A DNA stretch of 64,000 nucleotides from contig NZ_JAMKYL010000005.1 in the NCBI RefSeq assembly GCF_027158465.1, positions 1 through 64,000 of the forward strand, in the 5' to 3' direction. Under the pieces are notes generated by a model. That model was not told the DNA's origin. It did no database searches and saw only the letters and a program-made list of their open reading frames with translations. The DNA is from Oxalobacter paeniformigenes. Its GTDB lineage: Bacteria; Pseudomonadota; Gammaproteobacteria; Burkholderiales; Burkholderiaceae_D. The position numbers and the translations under genes were made by a program. This document shows, piece after piece, positions 43,152 to 51,843 of this stretch (position 1 is its first letter; each line of letters opens with the position of its first letter).

Positions 43152-43778
43152 ATGAACAAACCGATTTCATACGGTCACGAAGTATTCAGGAAACTCATCC
43201 ACCTAAGTTCTCTCTGGATGGTCGCTTCCATAGGCTATTTCCCGAAATGGTTCAATATCTCGCTTTTTGCCGCGCTGCTGTTCATCATGCTTGTCGTCGA
43301 ATATGGCAACAACAAACGCTGGCCGCTATTTACCATGACCTATGGCGCCCTGTTCAACCGGATTCTGCGCGAATGCGAAACACGTGAAACCTTTCGTCCA
43401 AGCGGAGCGCCCTACCTCATTGCCGCCGTACTTTTCGCCACGATCCTGTTTCCCAGAACCATCGCCATGACCGCCTTGTCCATCATGCTTGTCGGAGATA
43501 CCTTCGCTGCCCTGATCGGAAGAAAACTCGGACGACATAAAATCAACCACGGGAAGAAAAGTATCGAAGGCAGCATCGCTTTCTGGCTGTTCTCATTTAT
43601 CGTTCTGCTATTGTTTTACCACTATAGCCGGCAACCGCTTTCCTTTTTGTTATACGGTGCACTTGGCATCACACTGGCCACATTCGCAGAAATCTACGAA
43701 AACCGCATCCATATCGATGATAACTTTTCCATTCCGCTCATCGTCGGCTTGTGCCTGATGCTTACGCACTATCTTTAA
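43152..43778 (+). CDS. Putative CTP-dependent polyprenol/diacylglycerol kinase (SEC59/DGK1-like)
   Basis: A 208-aa membrane protein with about six hydrophobic segments. The segment GDTFAALIGRKLGRHKI followed by KKSIEGSIAFWL matches the conserved core of the SEC59/DGK1/VTE5 CTP-dependent lipid kinases, which resemble CDP-diacylglycerol synthases. I used the ATG at 43152 (MNKPISYGHEVFRKLIHL); the frame upstream overlaps engB but is not family-like. The actual lipid substrate is unknown. It converges on cutA. Confidence 0.75.
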   Translation: MNKPISYGHEVFRKLIHLSSLWMVASIGYFPKWFNISLFAALLFIMLVVEYGNNKRWPLFTMTYGALFNRILRECETRETFRPSGAPYLIAAVLFATILFPRTIAMTALSIMLVGDTFAALIGRKLGRHKINHGKKSIEGSIAFWLFSFIVLLLFYHYSRQPLSFLLYGALGITLATFAEIYENRIHIDDNFSIPLIVGLCLMLTHYL

Positions 43779-43792
43779 GGAACAACATCATT

Positions 43793-44110
43793 TCAGGCCG
43801 TCTCACGTGCCAGCCATTCCAGATAGGGTGTCAGGCCACAAAGAACGGGCACTGCCAGTATCTCAGGCAATTCATACGGATGCATCGAGCGGATCAATGA
43901 CTCGACGGCATCATAGCGTGCATCGACTGTCTTGATCGTCAGTGTCATCTCGGACGCCTCTTCCACCTTGCCATTCCAGCGATAAAAGGAACGTGACGGC
44001 GTACCGCAATTTACACAGGCAACCAGTTTTTCATCGATAAGCGCCTTTGCCAGACGTTCCGCTGTGGTCGCGTCAGGTACAGTACAAAAAACCAGAATCG
44101 GCTTTTCCAT
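43793..44110 (-). CDS. cutA: Divalent-cation tolerance protein CutA
   Basis: A 105-aa trimeric ferredoxin-fold protein linked to copper/divalent-metal tolerance. The start MEKPILVFCTVPDATTAERLA (ATG at 44110) is typical; the longer frame is not. CVNC, SFYRWNGKVEEASE and HPYELPEILAVPV are the family's conserved stretches. It lies downstream of the rplQ terminator on the same strand, so it probably has its own promoter. Confidence 0.95.
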   Translation of the reverse strand: MEKPILVFCTVPDATTAERLAKALIDEKLVACVNCGTPSRSFYRWNGKVEEASEMTLTIKTVDARYDAVESLIRSMHPYELPEILAVPVLCGLTPYLEWLARETA

Positions 44111-44170
44111 TTCTCTCTCCAGCAATATTCCATGTACAGAGTATGCCACAGCCGTCAGTCTTTCATGGCA

Positions 44171-44199
44171 ATAAAAAAGGGCTGGAAATCCAGCCCTTT
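44171..44199 (-). terminator. Terminator of the alpha ribosomal operon after rplQ
   Basis: AAAGGGCTGG (44176-44185) / CCAGCCCTTT (44190-44199), loop AAAT, 19 bases past the rplQ stop. The minus-strand side ends in six Ts followed by ATTG. It closes the long ribosomal-protein block. Confidence 0.93.
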
Positions 44200-44218
44200 G
44201 CAACAGATGGCGGAAAGC

Positions 44219-44611
44219 TTATTTGCTTTCTGCAGCTTCCGTTTTTTCTTCCTGCGGTCTGTCGAGCAATTCGACATAAGCCATCGGTGCATTGTCACCC
44301 AGTCTGAAACCCATTTTCAGAATACGCAGATAACCACCGTTGCGATTGGCAAAACGCGGGCCAAGTACATTGAAGAGCTTGACGACGATTTCACGATCAC
44401 GCAGACGATTGAATGCCAAACGCTTGTTGGCAACCGTATTGGTCTTGCCGAGCGTGATGATCGGTTCGACGACACGGCGCAATTCCTTGGCCTTCGGCAA
44501 AGTGGTCTTGATTGCTTCGTGACGGAGCAGGGAAACCGTCATATTGCGGAGCATGGCCAGACGGTGGGAAGAAGTACGGTTCAGTTTTCTCAAACCATGA
44601 CGATGACGCAT
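44219..44611 (-). CDS. rplQ: 50S ribosomal protein L17
   Basis: A 130-aa large-subunit protein at the polypeptide exit-tunnel side. The opening MRHRHGLRKLNRTSSHR is the L17 signature. The C-terminal extension (about 117-130, acidic/Lys-rich) is typical of betaproteobacteria. Last gene of rpsM-rpsK-rpsD-rpoA-rplQ, 71 bases after rpoA. Confidence 0.98.
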   Translation of the reverse strand: MRHRHGLRKLNRTSSHRLAMLRNMTVSLLRHEAIKTTLPKAKELRRVVEPIITLGKTNTVANKRLAFNRLRDREIVVKLFNVLGPRFANRNGGYLRILKMGFRLGDNAPMAYVELLDRPQEEKTEAAESK

Positions 44612-44682
44612 GATATTTTCCTTATAAATCTTTCAATACGGCTCTTCTATCAGTCAGAACTGCGGGCCGTTCGGGTTAAACA

Positions 44683-45660
44683 TTATTTTTCAAGTCCTGC
44701 CGGCGGCCAGTTATCCAGACGCATACCCAGTGTCAAACCTCTGGAAGCGAGAACTTCCTTGATTTCGTTGAGCGACTTGCGTCCCAGATTCGGGGTCTTC
44801 AGCAATTCGTTTTCACTGCGCTGGATCAGATCGCCGATGTAATTGATGTTTTCCGCTTTCAGGCAATTTGCGGAGCGTACGGTCAATTCCAGGTCATCGA
44901 CAGGACGCAACAGAATCGGATCAACCGCCGGAACCTGCGTCAGTGCTTCGGATGTCGTTTCAGTGCCTTCCAGTGCGGCAAAAACGCTCAGCTGATCGAC
45001 CAGAATGCGAGCAGACTGGCGAATCGCTTCCTCGGCAGTAATGACACCGTTGGTTTCGATATTGATGATCAGTTTGTCCAGATCGGTACGCTGTTCGACA
45101 CGAGCCGATTCGACCGAATAGGAAACACGACGTACTGGCGAAAAAGATGCATCCAGAATGATGCGTCCAATGGTCTTGTTCGCATCCTCGGACAGACGTC
45201 TGACGTTGCCTGGAACATATCCACGACCTTTTTCAACCTTGATCTGCATATCCAGCTTGCCATTGTCCGCAAGATTGGCAATGACATGATCCGGATTGAT
45301 GATTTCTACGTCATGCGGCAGCTCGATATCACCTGCAGTGACAACACCCGGTCCCGCTTTTTTCAGGGACAGGGTGATCGAATCGCGGTTGTGCAGCTTG
45401 AAAACGACGCCCTTCAGGTTCAGGAGCAGATCGACTACATCTTCCTGAACGCCGTCCAGCGTCGAATATTCATGGACCACGCCGGCAATCGTGACTTCTG
45501 TAGGTGCATACCCTGTCATGGACGACAGCAGCACACGTCTCAACGCATTGCCCAGCGTATGTCCATAACCGCGTTCGAACGGTTCCATTTCGACAACGGA
45601 ACGACCGCCACCCAGCGATTCGACGTTGATAATACGCGGTTTAAGAAAATTGTTTTGCAT
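44683..45660 (-). CDS. rpoA: DNA-directed RNA polymerase subunit alpha
   Basis: A 325-aa core RNA polymerase subunit. The N-terminal dimerisation domain (about 1-235) includes GYGHTLGNALRRVLLSSM. After a flexible linker, the C-terminal domain (about 245-325) has VDDLELTVRSANCLKAENI, the helix-hairpin-helix region that binds UP elements and activators. It lies between rpsD and rplQ. Confidence 0.99.
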   Translation of the reverse strand: MQNNFLKPRIINVESLGGGRSVVEMEPFERGYGHTLGNALRRVLLSSMTGYAPTEVTIAGVVHEYSTLDGVQEDVVDLLLNLKGVVFKLHNRDSITLSLKKAGPGVVTAGDIELPHDVEIINPDHVIANLADNGKLDMQIKVEKGRGYVPGNVRRLSEDANKTIGRIILDASFSPVRRVSYSVESARVEQRTDLDKLIINIETNGVITAEEAIRQSARILVDQLSVFAALEGTETTSEALTQVPAVDPILLRPVDDLELTVRSANCLKAENINYIGDLIQRSENELLKTPNLGRKSLNEIKEVLASRGLTLGMRLDNWPPAGLEK

Positions 45661-45727
45661 AATTTGTCCTTTTCAATACCCTTGGCTCGTTACACCAATA
45701 AGGCTGATGGCTCTGATAATGCGGTAA

Positions 45728-46351
45728 TTAACGTGAATACAATTCGATGATCAGCGATTCGTTGACATCGTTTGCAAATTCGCTGCGATCCGGAATACGC
45801 TTAAAAACACCTTCCATCTTCTTGGAATCGACAGAAACCCAGTCGGCCATACCGATCTGTTCAGCCAGGGAAAGCGATTCGATGATACGTGCCTGTTTCT
45901 TGGCCTTTTCACGAACGGTGATGACGTCTTCCGGTTTGACCAGATACGAAGGAATATTGACAACCTTGCCGTTGACCATCAATGCCTGATGGCTGACCAG
46001 CTGACGACTTTCGGCACGGGTGGAACCGAAGCCCATACGATAAACGACATTGTCCAGACGGCATTCCAGCAGCTGCATCAGATTGTCGCCGGTATTGCCT
46101 TTTCTGCGTTCTGCTTCGGCAAAATAACGACGGAACTGTTTTTCCAGAATGCCATACATGCGTTTGACTTTCTGTTTTTCACGGAGCTGATTGCCATAGT
46201 CGGATGTACGTGCACCCGATTTCATGCCATGCTGGCCGGGTTTGACATCCAGTTTGCATTTGGAGTCGAGAGAGCGTCTTGCGCTCTTCAGGAAGAGATC
46301 AGTGCCTTCACGACGGGAAAGCTTTGCTTTGGGTCCGATATATCGTGCCAC
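45728..46351 (-). CDS. rpsD: 30S ribosomal protein S4
   Basis: A 207-aa assembly-initiating small-subunit protein. It opens MARYIGPKAKLSRREGTDL and has the S4 RNA-binding domain (RLDNVVYRMGFGSTRAESRQLVSHQALMVNG) near 97-130. It lacks the N-terminal Cys4 zinc site. In E. coli S4 represses the alpha operon; no equivalent leader pseudoknot could be identified here. Confidence 0.98.
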   Translation of the reverse strand: MARYIGPKAKLSRREGTDLFLKSARRSLDSKCKLDVKPGQHGMKSGARTSDYGNQLREKQKVKRMYGILEKQFRRYFAEAERRKGNTGDNLMQLLECRLDNVVYRMGFGSTRAESRQLVSHQALMVNGKVVNIPSYLVKPEDVITVREKAKKQARIIESLSLAEQIGMADWVSVDSKKMEGVFKRIPDRSEFANDVNESLIIELYSR

Positions 46352-46442
46352 AATAATTCCTTTTCAAAAATTGATTGACGCCTCACAACAGGCGCAAGTC
46401 ATGCCACGAACGGCATAACAGTGGTCTTCTTTACAATGGAAA

Positions 46443-46844
46443 TCAGATACGGCGACGCTTTGGCGGGCGGCAACCATTATGCGGAATAGGTGTAATGTCC
46501 TGAATCTGCGTAATGCGAATACCCAGTCCGTTCAGTGCGCGGACAGCCGATTCACGACCAGGACCCGGGCCCTTGATCTTGACTTCCAGATTCTTGATAC
46601 CATATTCGATAGCTACCTTGCCTGCTGCTTCTGCGGCAACCTGTGCTGCAAATGGAGTGGACTTGCGAGAGCCCTTGAAACCTGCACCACCGGAAGTAGC
46701 CCACGTCAGCGCATTGCCCTGGCGATCCGTAATGGTAATGATGGTGTTGTTGAAAGAAGCATGCACATGTGCAACACCTTCTGCAATGTTTCTCTTCACC
46801 TTCTTGCGCACGCGAGCTGCTGCACTATTCGATGCTTTTGCCAT
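46443..46844 (-). CDS. rpsK: 30S ribosomal protein S11
   Basis: A 133-aa platform protein with the conserved HVHASFNNTIITITDRQGN and the C-terminal DITPIPHNGCRPPKRRRI. 46 bases after rpsM. The 91-base gap to rpsD has no notable structure. Confidence 0.98.
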   Translation of the reverse strand: MAKASNSAAARVRKKVKRNIAEGVAHVHASFNNTIITITDRQGNALTWATSGGAGFKGSRKSTPFAAQVAAEAAGKVAIEYGIKNLEVKIKGPGPGRESAVRALNGLGIRITQIQDITPIPHNGCRPPKRRRI

Positions 46845-46890
46845 AAAAATTCCTCGATCCGTCTACTTGTTCAAACTACGTATGCCTGCA

Positions 46891-47256
46891 TTACTTCTTC
46901 AAAGACTGCGCGGCTTTACGTGGACCTTTTCTGGTTCGCGCGTTGGTGCGTGTACGCTGGCCTCTGACCGGCAAACCGCGGCGATGACGCAAACCACGAT
47001 AACAACCCAGATCCATCAGTCGCTTGATGCTCATGGAAACTTCACGGCGCAAGTCGCCTTCGATCACGAATTTGTCGATTTCGACGCGAAGTTTTTCAAG
47101 TTCGTTGTCATCGAGATCCTTGACTTTCTTGGTAGGATCGACACCGGTAGCAGCACAGATCGACTGTGCTCTCGGACGTCCGATACCATAAATAGCCGTC
47201 AGGCCAATGACAATGTGTTGATGGTTGGGAATATTAACCCCTGCAATACGTGCCAT
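46891..47256 (-). CDS. rpsM: 30S ribosomal protein S13
   Basis: A 121-aa head protein contacting tRNA in the P site. It opens MARIAGVNIPNHQHIVIGL and has CYRGLRHRRGLPVRGQRT with the basic C-terminal tail. It follows rpmJ by 25 bases. Confidence 0.98.
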   Translation of the reverse strand: MARIAGVNIPNHQHIVIGLTAIYGIGRPRAQSICAATGVDPTKKVKDLDDNELEKLRVEIDKFVIEGDLRREVSMSIKRLMDLGCYRGLRHRRGLPVRGQRTRTNARTRKGPRKAAQSLKK

Positions 47257-47281
47257 TCGTTCTGTCCTAAATTGACGTTAA

Positions 47282-47395
47282 TTAACCTTGTCTCTGTTTA
47301 TGACGTGCTTCGGTGCAGATCACACGGACCACGCCCTTTCTCTTGATGATTTTGCAGTTGCGGCAAATCCGCTTGACTGATGCCTGAACCTTCAT
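47282..47395 (-). CDS. rpmJ: 50S ribosomal protein L36
   Basis: A 37-aa protein, MKVQASVKRICRNCKIIKRK then GVVRVICTEARHKQRQG. Zinc-ligand residues C11, C14, C27 and H32 are all present, so this is the zinc-binding (C+) form. It lies between infA (34-base gap) and rpsM, its standard position. Confidence 0.97.
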   Translation of the reverse strand: MKVQASVKRICRNCKIIKRKGVVRVICTEARHKQRQG

Positions 47396-47429
47396 TTTCA
47401 CCCTCTTTCTAAGAAACTGTTGAATCCAG

Positions 47430-47648
47430 CTATTTTGTTCTGAAAACAATACGAGCACGACTCAGATCATAAGGAGTCAGCTCCACCGTTACCTTGTCGC
47501 CCGGAAGAATACGGATGTAATTCATACGCATCTTGCCGGAAATGTGCCCGAGAACCATATGTCCATTTTCCAGCTTTACACGAAAAGTCGCATTGGGCAA
47601 GTTATCGACAATCTCGCCCTGCATCTGGATAACGTCATCTTTAGCCAT
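47430..47648 (-). CDS. infA: Translation initiation factor IF-1
   Basis: A 72-aa OB-fold protein that occupies the ribosomal A site during initiation. It has the conserved MQGEIVDNLPNATFRVKLENGH and GHISGKMRMNYIRILPGD segments. Placement between secY and rpmJ is normal for betaproteobacteria. Confidence 0.98.
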   Translation of the reverse strand: MAKDDVIQMQGEIVDNLPNATFRVKLENGHMVLGHISGKMRMNYIRILPGDKVTVELTPYDLSRARIVFRTK

Positions 47649-47672
47649 AAAACCAATATCTTTTATGAAATA

Positions 47673-49007
47673 TTAACGCGGTAAGCTGTTGCTCTTGAAA
47701 TTCGCTTTCCTCAACAGCGAATCATACTGCTGGGACATGATGTAATTCTGAATCTGCGCCATAAAATCCATCGTGACAACGACGATAATCAGCAGGGACG
47801 TACCACCGAAGTAAAACGGCACCTGCCAACGCGCAACCAGAAATTCCGGCAACAAACAGACTAATGTAACATAAATCGCGCCCGCCAGTGTCAACCTCAT
47901 CAAAATTTTATCGACATAGCGTGCTGTCTGGTCACCCGGACGAATGCCCGGAATGAAAGCGCCACTCTTTTTCAGGTTATCTGCCGTTTCGCGGCTGTTG
48001 AATACCAGTGCGGTATAAAAGAAACAGAAAAAGATGATGGCAGCCGCATACAAAATGGCATGAACCGGTTCACCCGGTGCCAGCGATGCGGCAAGGTCCT
48101 TCAAAAAGCGAACGAACATGTTGTCCGACTCTGAACCGGTAGCGAACCAGCCGACGATCGTTGCCGGGAACAGGATGATCGACGAGGCAAAAATCGGCGG
48201 AATAACACCGGCCATGTTGACCTTGAGCGGCAAAAAGCTGCTTTGCCCGCCATAAATCTTGTTGCCGATCTGTCGTTTTGCATAATTGACCAGGATACGA
48301 CGCTGACCGCTTTCGATAAAGACAACCAGAAAGGTAACCACCGCAACGATAACGCAAATGATCAATGCAGTCAGCGTATTCATCGAACCGGTACGAACCA
48401 GTTCGACAAGACCGCCGATCGCATTGGGCAAACCTGCTGCAATACCTGCAAAAATCAGCATGGAAATACCGTTACCCAGACCACGTTCGGTAATCTGCTC
48501 GCCAAGCCACATCAGGAACATCGTACCGGTTACCAGCGTAACAACTGCCGTAAAACGGAAAGCCATGCCCGGTTCGATAACCAGGCCTGGCTGCGATTCC
48601 AGCGCGACAGCGATACCGAGCCCCTGAAACGCGGCCAGCACAAGCGTACCGTAACGCGTGTACTGCGTCATCTTCCTTTTGCCCGCTTCACCTTCCTTTT
48701 TCAGTGCATCAATCTGCGGGGACACAATCCCCAGCATCTGCATGATAATGGAAGCCGAAATGTACGGCATGATGCCCAGCGCAAACACGGTAAACCGCGA
48801 AAGCGCACCACCCGAAAACATGTTGAACATGCCGAGAATACCGCCCTGATTCTGTCTGAACAGCATGGCCAGCTGTTCGGAATCAATGCCAGGAACCGGT
48901 ATATGGGCGCCAATACGGAACACCACCAATGCTCCGAGCAAAAACAACAAACGCCGCCATGGAAAACCGGCTGTGGCATTTTTTGCCAAATTAGATGACG
49001 TTGCCAA
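47673..49007 (-). CDS. secY: Protein translocase subunit SecY
   Basis: A 444-aa channel of the Sec translocon with ten predicted transmembrane segments. It has the FRIGAHIPVPGID opening, the plug and NYAKRQIG loop, and the GIRPGDQTARYVDKILMRLTLAGA segment in cytoplasmic loop C5. It follows rplO by 25 bases in the spc gene order. Confidence 0.98.
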   Translation of the reverse strand: MATSSNLAKNATAGFPWRRLLFLLGALVVFRIGAHIPVPGIDSEQLAMLFRQNQGGILGMFNMFSGGALSRFTVFALGIMPYISASIIMQMLGIVSPQIDALKKEGEAGKRKMTQYTRYGTLVLAAFQGLGIAVALESQPGLVIEPGMAFRFTAVVTLVTGTMFLMWLGEQITERGLGNGISMLIFAGIAAGLPNAIGGLVELVRTGSMNTLTALIICVIVAVVTFLVVFIESGQRRILVNYAKRQIGNKIYGGQSSFLPLKVNMAGVIPPIFASSIILFPATIVGWFATGSESDNMFVRFLKDLAASLAPGEPVHAILYAAAIIFFCFFYTALVFNSRETADNLKKSGAFIPGIRPGDQTARYVDKILMRLTLAGAIYVTLVCLLPEFLVARWQVPFYFGGTSLLIIVVVTMDFMAQIQNYIMSQQYDSLLRKANFKSNSLPR

Positions 49008-49032
49008 CTGGATACCCCTGTAAGTTGTTTAC

Positions 49033-49464
49033 TTAAGCGACCTTGCCACCCTTGCTTTCAATGGCGGCCTTGGCTCCTTTGGTGACAGCAAGCCCGTTCA
49101 CAGTCACACTGCGATTGATTTCACCAGACAGAATGACTCTGACATTCTTGACCAGACCGGATACCAGACCGGCCTGTTTCAGCACCAGCAGATCGATTTC
49201 ATCCACGCCCAGTTTATCCAAATCGGAAAGACGGACTTCTGCACGGGTCAATGCAGCAGGAGACTTGAAACCGCGCTTTGGCAGACGGCGCTGCAACGGC
49301 ATCTGACCGCCTTCAAAACCCACACGGTGAAAACCGCCAGCTCTTGATTTCTGGCCCTTGTGACCGCGGCCAGCTGTTTTTCCCAATCCGCTGCCGATAC
49401 CACGTCCGACTCTGCGCTTTGCCTGTTTAGCGCCATAGGCAGGCTGCAAATTATTCAAATTCAT
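49033..49464 (-). CDS. rplO: 50S ribosomal protein L15
   Basis: A 143-aa late-assembly protein with a glycine/arginine-rich N-terminus (RRVGRGIGSGLGKTAGRGHKG) and a globular C-terminus. 24 bases after rpmD. Confidence 0.98.
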   Translation of the reverse strand: MNLNNLQPAYGAKQAKRRVGRGIGSGLGKTAGRGHKGQKSRAGGFHRVGFEGGQMPLQRRLPKRGFKSPAALTRAEVRLSDLDKLGVDEIDLLVLKQAGLVSGLVKNVRVILSGEINRSVTVNGLAVTKGAKAAIESKGGKVA

Positions 49465-49488
49465 AGCTTATCCTGTTTGCCGCTCCGC

Positions 49489-49668
49489 TCAGGCAATAAC
49501 CTGAACGAGATACGATACTTTCTTAATCATTCCACGAACAGCAGGCGTGTCCTGCAAAGTGGATACGGAATTCAATCGACGAAGACCCAGACCACGAACG
49601 GTGTCGCGATGCGACTTGCGCGTTCCGATCAGACTTCTGACCAGTTTCACGGTAATTTGATTAGACAT
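49489..49668 (-). CDS. rpmD: 50S ribosomal protein L30
   Basis: A 59-aa protein. The ATG at 49668 gives MSNQITVKLVRSLIGTRKSHRDT; seven extra upstream codons would overlap rpsE and are rejected. 10 bases after rpsE. Confidence 0.97.
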   Translation of the reverse strand: MSNQITVKLVRSLIGTRKSHRDTVRGLGLRRLNSVSTLQDTPAVRGMIKKVSYLVQVIA

Positions 49669-49678
49669 GTCGATCACC

Positions 49679-50197
49679 TTATCCAACAATTTCCTCTACC
49701 GACTTGCCACGTTTTGCCGCGACATCGGCGGGAGTGTTCATCGAAGCCAGTGCATTGAGGGTTGCTCTGACCATATTGTACGGATTGCTCGAACCGAAAG
49801 ATTTGGCGACGACGTTGGTCACGCCCATCACGTCGAAAATCGCACGCATTGCGCCACCGGCAATCACACCGGTACCCTGTTTGGCAGGATTGAGCATCAC
49901 TTTGGAAGCGCCATGTTTTCCGATAATCGTATGCTGCAAGGTACCGTCCTTGAGCGTCACCTTGATCATGTTGCGGCGAGCTTCTTCCATTGCCTTCTGG
50001 ACAGCGATAGGCACTTCTTTCGATTTACCCTTGCCCATTCCGATACGGCCATCGCCATCACCGACTACCGTCAGTGCAGCAAAACCCATAATACGACCGC
50101 CCTTGACGACTTTCGTTACACGATTGATCGCGATCATCTTTTCGCGCAATCCGTCATCCGGCCGATCACCCTGCGTCTTTTGTTGCATTTTTGCCAT
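49679..50197 (-). CDS. rpsE: 30S ribosomal protein S5
   Basis: A 172-aa protein of the decoding-fidelity (ram) region. It has the double-stranded RNA-binding fold with VTKVVKGGRIMGFAALTVVGDG and the C-terminal GVTNVVAKSFGSSNPYN. 10 bases after rplR. Confidence 0.98.
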   Translation of the reverse strand: MAKMQQKTQGDRPDDGLREKMIAINRVTKVVKGGRIMGFAALTVVGDGDGRIGMGKGKSKEVPIAVQKAMEEARRNMIKVTLKDGTLQHTIIGKHGASKVMLNPAKQGTGVIAGGAMRAIFDVMGVTNVVAKSFGSSNPYNMVRATLNALASMNTPADVAAKRGKSVEEIVG

Positions 50198-50207
50198 GGT
50201 TATATCC

Positions 50208-50564
50208 TTAGAACTTCAGACCTGCTTCGCGAGCAGCTTCAGCCAATGCTTTGACACGGCCGTGGTAACGAAAACCGGAACGATCGAAAGCCACTTCGGT
50301 AATTCCGGCCTGCAAAGCCTTCTCGGCAACTCTCTTGCCTACCAGCATGGCGGCAGCGACGTTGCCACCGCTTTTCCCTGCCAGTTCCTTGCGGACGTCC
50401 GATTCCAGTGTCGACGAAGAAGCCAGAATCCGGGCATCCGGGCCAATAATGTTTGCATAAATATGCAAATTGGTACGATGCACCGACAAACGTGTTGCCT
50501 TCAGAACAGCAATTTTGGCCCGGGTCTGACGGCCGCGGCGCAAACGTGATTGTTTCTTGTTCAT
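50208..50564 (-). CDS. rplR: 50S ribosomal protein L18
   Basis: A 118-aa 5S rRNA-binding protein. It has a basic N-terminus (MNKKQSRLRRGRQTRAKI) and the conserved AFDRSGFRYHGRVKALAEAAREAGLKF ending. The ATG at 50564 is preferred over a TTG one codon earlier. Confidence 0.98.
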   Translation of the reverse strand: MNKKQSRLRRGRQTRAKIAVLKATRLSVHRTNLHIYANIIGPDARILASSSTLESDVRKELAGKSGGNVAAAMLVGKRVAEKALQAGITEVAFDRSGFRYHGRVKALAEAAREAGLKF

Positions 50565-50576
50565 CAATCGCCCCTA

Positions 50577-51110
50577 TTACTTCTTCTTAGTTTCTTTGAT
50601 CTTAACGACTTCGTCTACATACCGAACGCCCTTGCCCTTGTATGGTTCAGGCTTGCGATATGCACGTACGTCAGCAGCGACCTGACCAACCAGGTGCTTG
50701 TCCATACCCTTGATCACGATTTCAGTCTGCGAAGGGGTTTCGCACTTGATGCCTTCCGGCATGACATGAACGACAGGATGAGAAAAACCGAGAGACATGT
50801 TCAACTTGTCGCCCTGCGCCTGAGCCCTGAAACCGACGCCAACCAGACTCAGACGTTTTTCAAAGCCCTTGCTGACACCCAGAACCATATTGTTCAGCAG
50901 GGCACGCGTCGTTCCCCACATCGCTACGGCTTCCCGGCTGTCGTTTGCAGCCTCAACCTTCAATAACTTGTCTTCCTGCTTGACAACAACCAGATCGCTC
51001 AGCGTTCTGCTCATGGAACCCAAAGGGCCCTTGATGGTAATCTGATTGCCCGCGATTGCTGCCGTCGTGCCTTCAGGAACAGCAACCGGCATTTTTCCAA
51101 CTCTAGACAT
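50577..51110 (-). CDS. rplF: 50S ribosomal protein L6
   Basis: A 177-aa protein with two related beta domains. It opens MSRVGKMPVAVPEG and the C-terminus has RKPEPYKGKGVRYVDEVVKIKETKKK. 10 bases after rpsH. Confidence 0.98.
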   Translation of the reverse strand: MSRVGKMPVAVPEGTTAAIAGNQITIKGPLGSMSRTLSDLVVVKQEDKLLKVEAANDSREAVAMWGTTRALLNNMVLGVSKGFEKRLSLVGVGFRAQAQGDKLNMSLGFSHPVVHVMPEGIKCETPSQTEIVIKGMDKHLVGQVAADVRAYRKPEPYKGKGVRYVDEVVKIKETKKK

Positions 51111-51120
51111 GCTTCACTCC

Positions 51121-51516
51121 TCAGGCAACATAGCAAAGAACTTCACCACCGACACCGGTAGCTCTCGCCTTGCGGTCAGTCATGACTCCCTTCGGCGTCG
51201 ATACAATAGCGACACCCAGTCCATTCATCACGCTCGGCAGTTCGTCACGACCCTTGTAAATACGAAGACCAGGACGGGAAACACGTTCAAGTCTTTCGAT
51301 AACAGGACGACCGACATAGTATTTCAGCGCGATATTCAACTGTGCCTTGCCAGCTTCCTCGCTAACATCGAAGGAATCGATATAACCTTCATCCTTCAGC
51401 ACCTTCGCGATGGCAACTTTCACCTTGGACGAAGGCATGGCAACAGAACCTTTTTTGACCTGCTGCGCATTGCGGATGCGAGTCAGCATATCTGCGATAG
51501 GATCGCTCATACTCAT
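51121..51516 (-). CDS. rpsH: 30S ribosomal protein S8
   Basis: A 131-aa 16S-binding protein. It opens MSMSDPIADMLTRIRNAQ and has the C-terminal STPKGVMTDRKARATGVGGEVLCYVA. In E. coli S8 represses spc translation near rplE; no matching site was identified here by eye. Confidence 0.98.
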   Translation of the reverse strand: MSMSDPIADMLTRIRNAQQVKKGSVAMPSSKVKVAIAKVLKDEGYIDSFDVSEEAGKAQLNIALKYYVGRPVIERLERVSRPGLRIYKGRDELPSVMNGLGVAIVSTPKGVMTDRKARATGVGGEVLCYVA

Positions 51517-51530
51517 AACAATTCCCCCTG

Positions 51531-51836
51531 CTACCAGCTAGCTTTAGTAATTCCCGGAATTTCACCATTCATGGCGAATTCTCTCAGTTTGGCACGACCC
51601 AAGCCAAACTTGCGGTAAGTGCCACGCGGTCTTCCGGTCAATGCGCAACGGTTGCGCTGACGCGTCGGATTGGCGTTGCGAGGCAACGATTGCAGTTTCA
51701 GACGAGCCTCGAAACGTTCTTCTTCAGACTTCGTCTGGTCGTCGATAATAGCTTTCAGTTCAGCGCGTTTGCCTGCATATTTCTTGACAAGCGCAGCGCG
51801 TTTCAATTCACGATTTATTAATGCCAGTTTTGCCAT
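51531..51836 (-). CDS. rpsN: 30S ribosomal protein S14
   Basis: A 101-aa long-form S14 without the zinc-binding cysteines (C- type). It ends RCALTGRPRGTYRKFGLGR and then REFAMNGEIPGITKASW. 7 bases after rplE. Confidence 0.98.
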   Translation of the reverse strand: MAKLALINRELKRAALVKKYAGKRAELKAIIDDQTKSEEERFEARLKLQSLPRNANPTRQRNRCALTGRPRGTYRKFGLGRAKLREFAMNGEIPGITKASW

Positions 51837-51843
51837 GGCTATC

